A stretch of DNA of 25,688 bases from an uncultured Nitrospira sp. (GTDB lineage Bacteria; Nitrospirota; Nitrospiria; Nitrospirales; UBA8639). Position numbers and translations under genes: made by a program. The notes beneath the pieces are model-generated. The model did no database searches. It saw only the letters and a list, made by a program, of their open reading frames with translations, and was not told where the DNA came from. This document shows, piece by piece, positions 24,633 to 25,688 of the stretch. The DNA lies in contig CABVRQ010000026.1 of NCBI GenBank assembly GCA_902500695.1, positions 13,824-39,511 of the forward strand. Reading direction: 5' to 3'. Every line of letters begins with the position of its first letter. The stretch's first letter is position 1.

Positions 24633-24701
24633 CCACCCAAGGAGGGGTAAACCCTATGAAGAGGATTTGGATTTCAGTCCGAATACCACAAGGCATAGTG
24701 T

Positions 24702-25688
24702 ATGACCCGACAAATACCCCCCTTGAATTTTGCAGCCAGGATTACGGTCACCCTTGTCTTTTTCCTCATCGGATTGTTCGCTAGCCCTGTTTTCTCGGCT
24801 TCTTCCATCCAACTAACCTGGATCGCGAGTCCGGAGCCTGACCTGATGGGCTATTATGTGCATATGGGCACATCCCCCAGGTCTTACCACGCCACGAAAA
24901 ATACCGGCCTCAACCCGTCATATGTTTTCCAAAACCTGCCAGAAGGACTCACCTACTATTTTACGGTCACGGCATTTGATCAATCGGGAAACATCAGTGC
25001 ACCTGCGGAGGAAGTGGCTATTACACTTCCAACACAGAACACAAACCCGAATCCTCATAAAAATCAGGACCTGAATGGGGACGGGAAGGCCGACCTGGTC
25101 TTTCGAAACACGAAAACCGGAGAGGTAGTCGTGTGGCTGCTCAATGGCACGAGCGGCACGGCCACAGGCATTCTGGGCCAATTACCAACAGAATGGGCCC
25201 TGAGGGGAGCAGGCGACGTGAATGGAGACGGGAAGGCCGACCTCATTTGGCGCAATGACACGAGCGGCGCGGTGGCAATCTGGTTGATGAATGGCTTGAC
25301 CATCACCTCGACCAGCTTTCCCGGCAGCGCGCCGGGGGCTTGGGATATTCAGGCCGTCGGGGATCTCAACGGCGATGGCAAAGCCGATCTCGTCTGGCGC
25401 AACACCCTTGATGGCAACACCGCCATATGGCTCCTGAATGGGACCGCGAGTGTTTCCGCTGGTTTTCCTGGGGGTGTCTCGTTAGGATGGGAGATCGCCG
25501 CAGTGGGCGATGTAAATGCGGATACCAAGGCAGATATTATTTGGCGAAATGCCACGAGCGGTGCAGTGGCCCTGTGGCTGATGGATAGCTTGACCATCAC
25601 CTCGACCAGCTTTCCCGGCAGCGCGCCGAAGGTTTGGGATATTCAGGCCGTCGGGGATCTCAACGGCGATGGCAAAGCCGATCTCGTC
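24702..25688 (+). CDS. Secreted FnIII and FG-GAP/VCBS repeat protein, partial at C-terminus
   Basis: The frame is open from ATG 24702 to the window edge, 329 codons. A signal peptide covers about 1-33 (ITVTLVFFLIGLFA, then SPVFSA). Residues about 35-110 form a fibronectin type III domain (SIQLTWIASPEPDLMGYYVH to SAPAEEVAITLP). After a short Asn/Pro linker come FG-GAP/VCBS repeats of 49 residues, each with a calcium-site core like DLNGDGKADLVWRN. Five cores are visible, at about residues 123, 172, 221, 270 and 319. One core is altered to DVNADTKAD. These repeats build beta-propeller-like surface or secreted proteins that bind calcium and glycans or proteins. AAGG nine bases before the ATG is a modest ribosome site; the leader is structured. 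The protein surely continues beyond the window. Confidence 0.85.
   Translation, partial: MTRQIPPLNFAARITVTLVFFLIGLFASPVFSASSIQLTWIASPEPDLMGYYVHMGTSPRSYHATKNTGLNPSYVFQNLPEGLTYYFTVTAFDQSGNISAPAEEVAITLPTQNTNPNPHKNQDLNGDGKADLVFRNTKTGEVVVWLLNGTSGTATGILGQLPTEWALRGAGDVNGDGKADLIWRNDTSGAVAIWLMNGLTITSTSFPGSAPGAWDIQAVGDLNGDGKADLVWRNTLDGNTAIWLLNGTASVSAGFPGGVSLGWEIAAVGDVNADTKADIIWRNATSGAVALWLMDSLTITSTSFPGSAPKVWDIQAVGDLNGDGKADLV
25294..25688 (+). repeat. Near-identical 101-base DNA repeats inside the FG-GAP gene, 294 bases apart
   Basis: 25294-25394 and 25588-25688 differ at only three positions (within GCCGGGGGCTTGG against GCCGAAGGTTTGG). The spacing is exactly two 147-base protein repeats. The repeat between them is much more diverged, so a two-repeat unit was duplicated or converted recently. 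The second copy reaches the window end and probably continues. Confidence 0.85.

Noticed and set aside
24590..24660. Possible c-di-GMP riboswitch before the FG-GAP gene
   Set aside because: The conserved GEMM core sequences are absent; only generic hairpins are present.
24656..24784. 42-codon frame starting MKRIWISVRIPQG after AAGGAGG
   Set aside because: It overlaps the start of the secreted repeat protein out of frame; kept only as a possible leader, not called as a gene.

Overview
The window looks like a chromosomal segment of a Gram-negative, diderm bacterium with moderate GC content. The most likely home is a Nitrospira-type member of the Nitrospirota. This rests on the style of the XrtA/PEP-CTERM-associated exopolysaccharide genes, the lipoproteins and outer-membrane barrels, and general protein resemblance; no marker gene proves it.

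Region 1 (1-13087, all on the minus strand) is an exopolysaccharide locus. In transcription order it holds two tandem polysaccharide-export (Wza-type) proteins, a Wzc-type chain-length protein fused to a tyrosine kinase, a polyprenyl-phosphate sugar transferase that has lost its N-terminal membrane helices, an XrtA-type polysaccharide deacetylase, and an outer-membrane beta-barrel protein of the kind found in these loci. A tight four-gene unit follows: GT4 glycosyltransferase, FAD-dependent glycerol-3-phosphate dehydrogenase, SAM methyltransferase and a sugar-nucleotide-type SDR cut by the left edge. Together these would start a lipid-linked glycan, extend and modify it, and export it. No exosortase, flippase or polymerase lies in the window.

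Region 2 (13605-19458) has a tRNA-Arg(CCU) on the minus strand. Plus-strand genes follow: a PA0069-type radical SAM protein, a TPR lipoprotein, a membrane-anchored SGNH-like protein, and an unrecognised lipoprotein/small-protein pair behind a good sigma-70 promoter.

Region 3 (19499-22807, minus strand) is a compact lysine-catabolism operon: lysine 6-dehydrogenase, an ALDH7-family aminoadipate-semialdehyde dehydrogenase and a VOC-fold metalloenzyme. A possible 10-codon leader peptide precedes it.

Region 4 (22926-25688, plus strand) has a decayed FrnE/DsbA-like gene whose CxxC active site has been replaced by stop codons, a DUF2490 outer-membrane protein, and the start of a secreted FnIII plus FG-GAP/VCBS repeat protein that runs off the right edge.

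The least ordinary signals are two broken genes with readable remains (the sugar transferase N-terminus and the FrnE-like gene), the glycerol-3-phosphate dehydrogenase inside a coupled glycan operon, the unexplained VOC partner in the lysine operon, and the orphan lipoprotein/small-protein pair. I saw no CRISPR array, transposase, phage gene or clearly new defence system.
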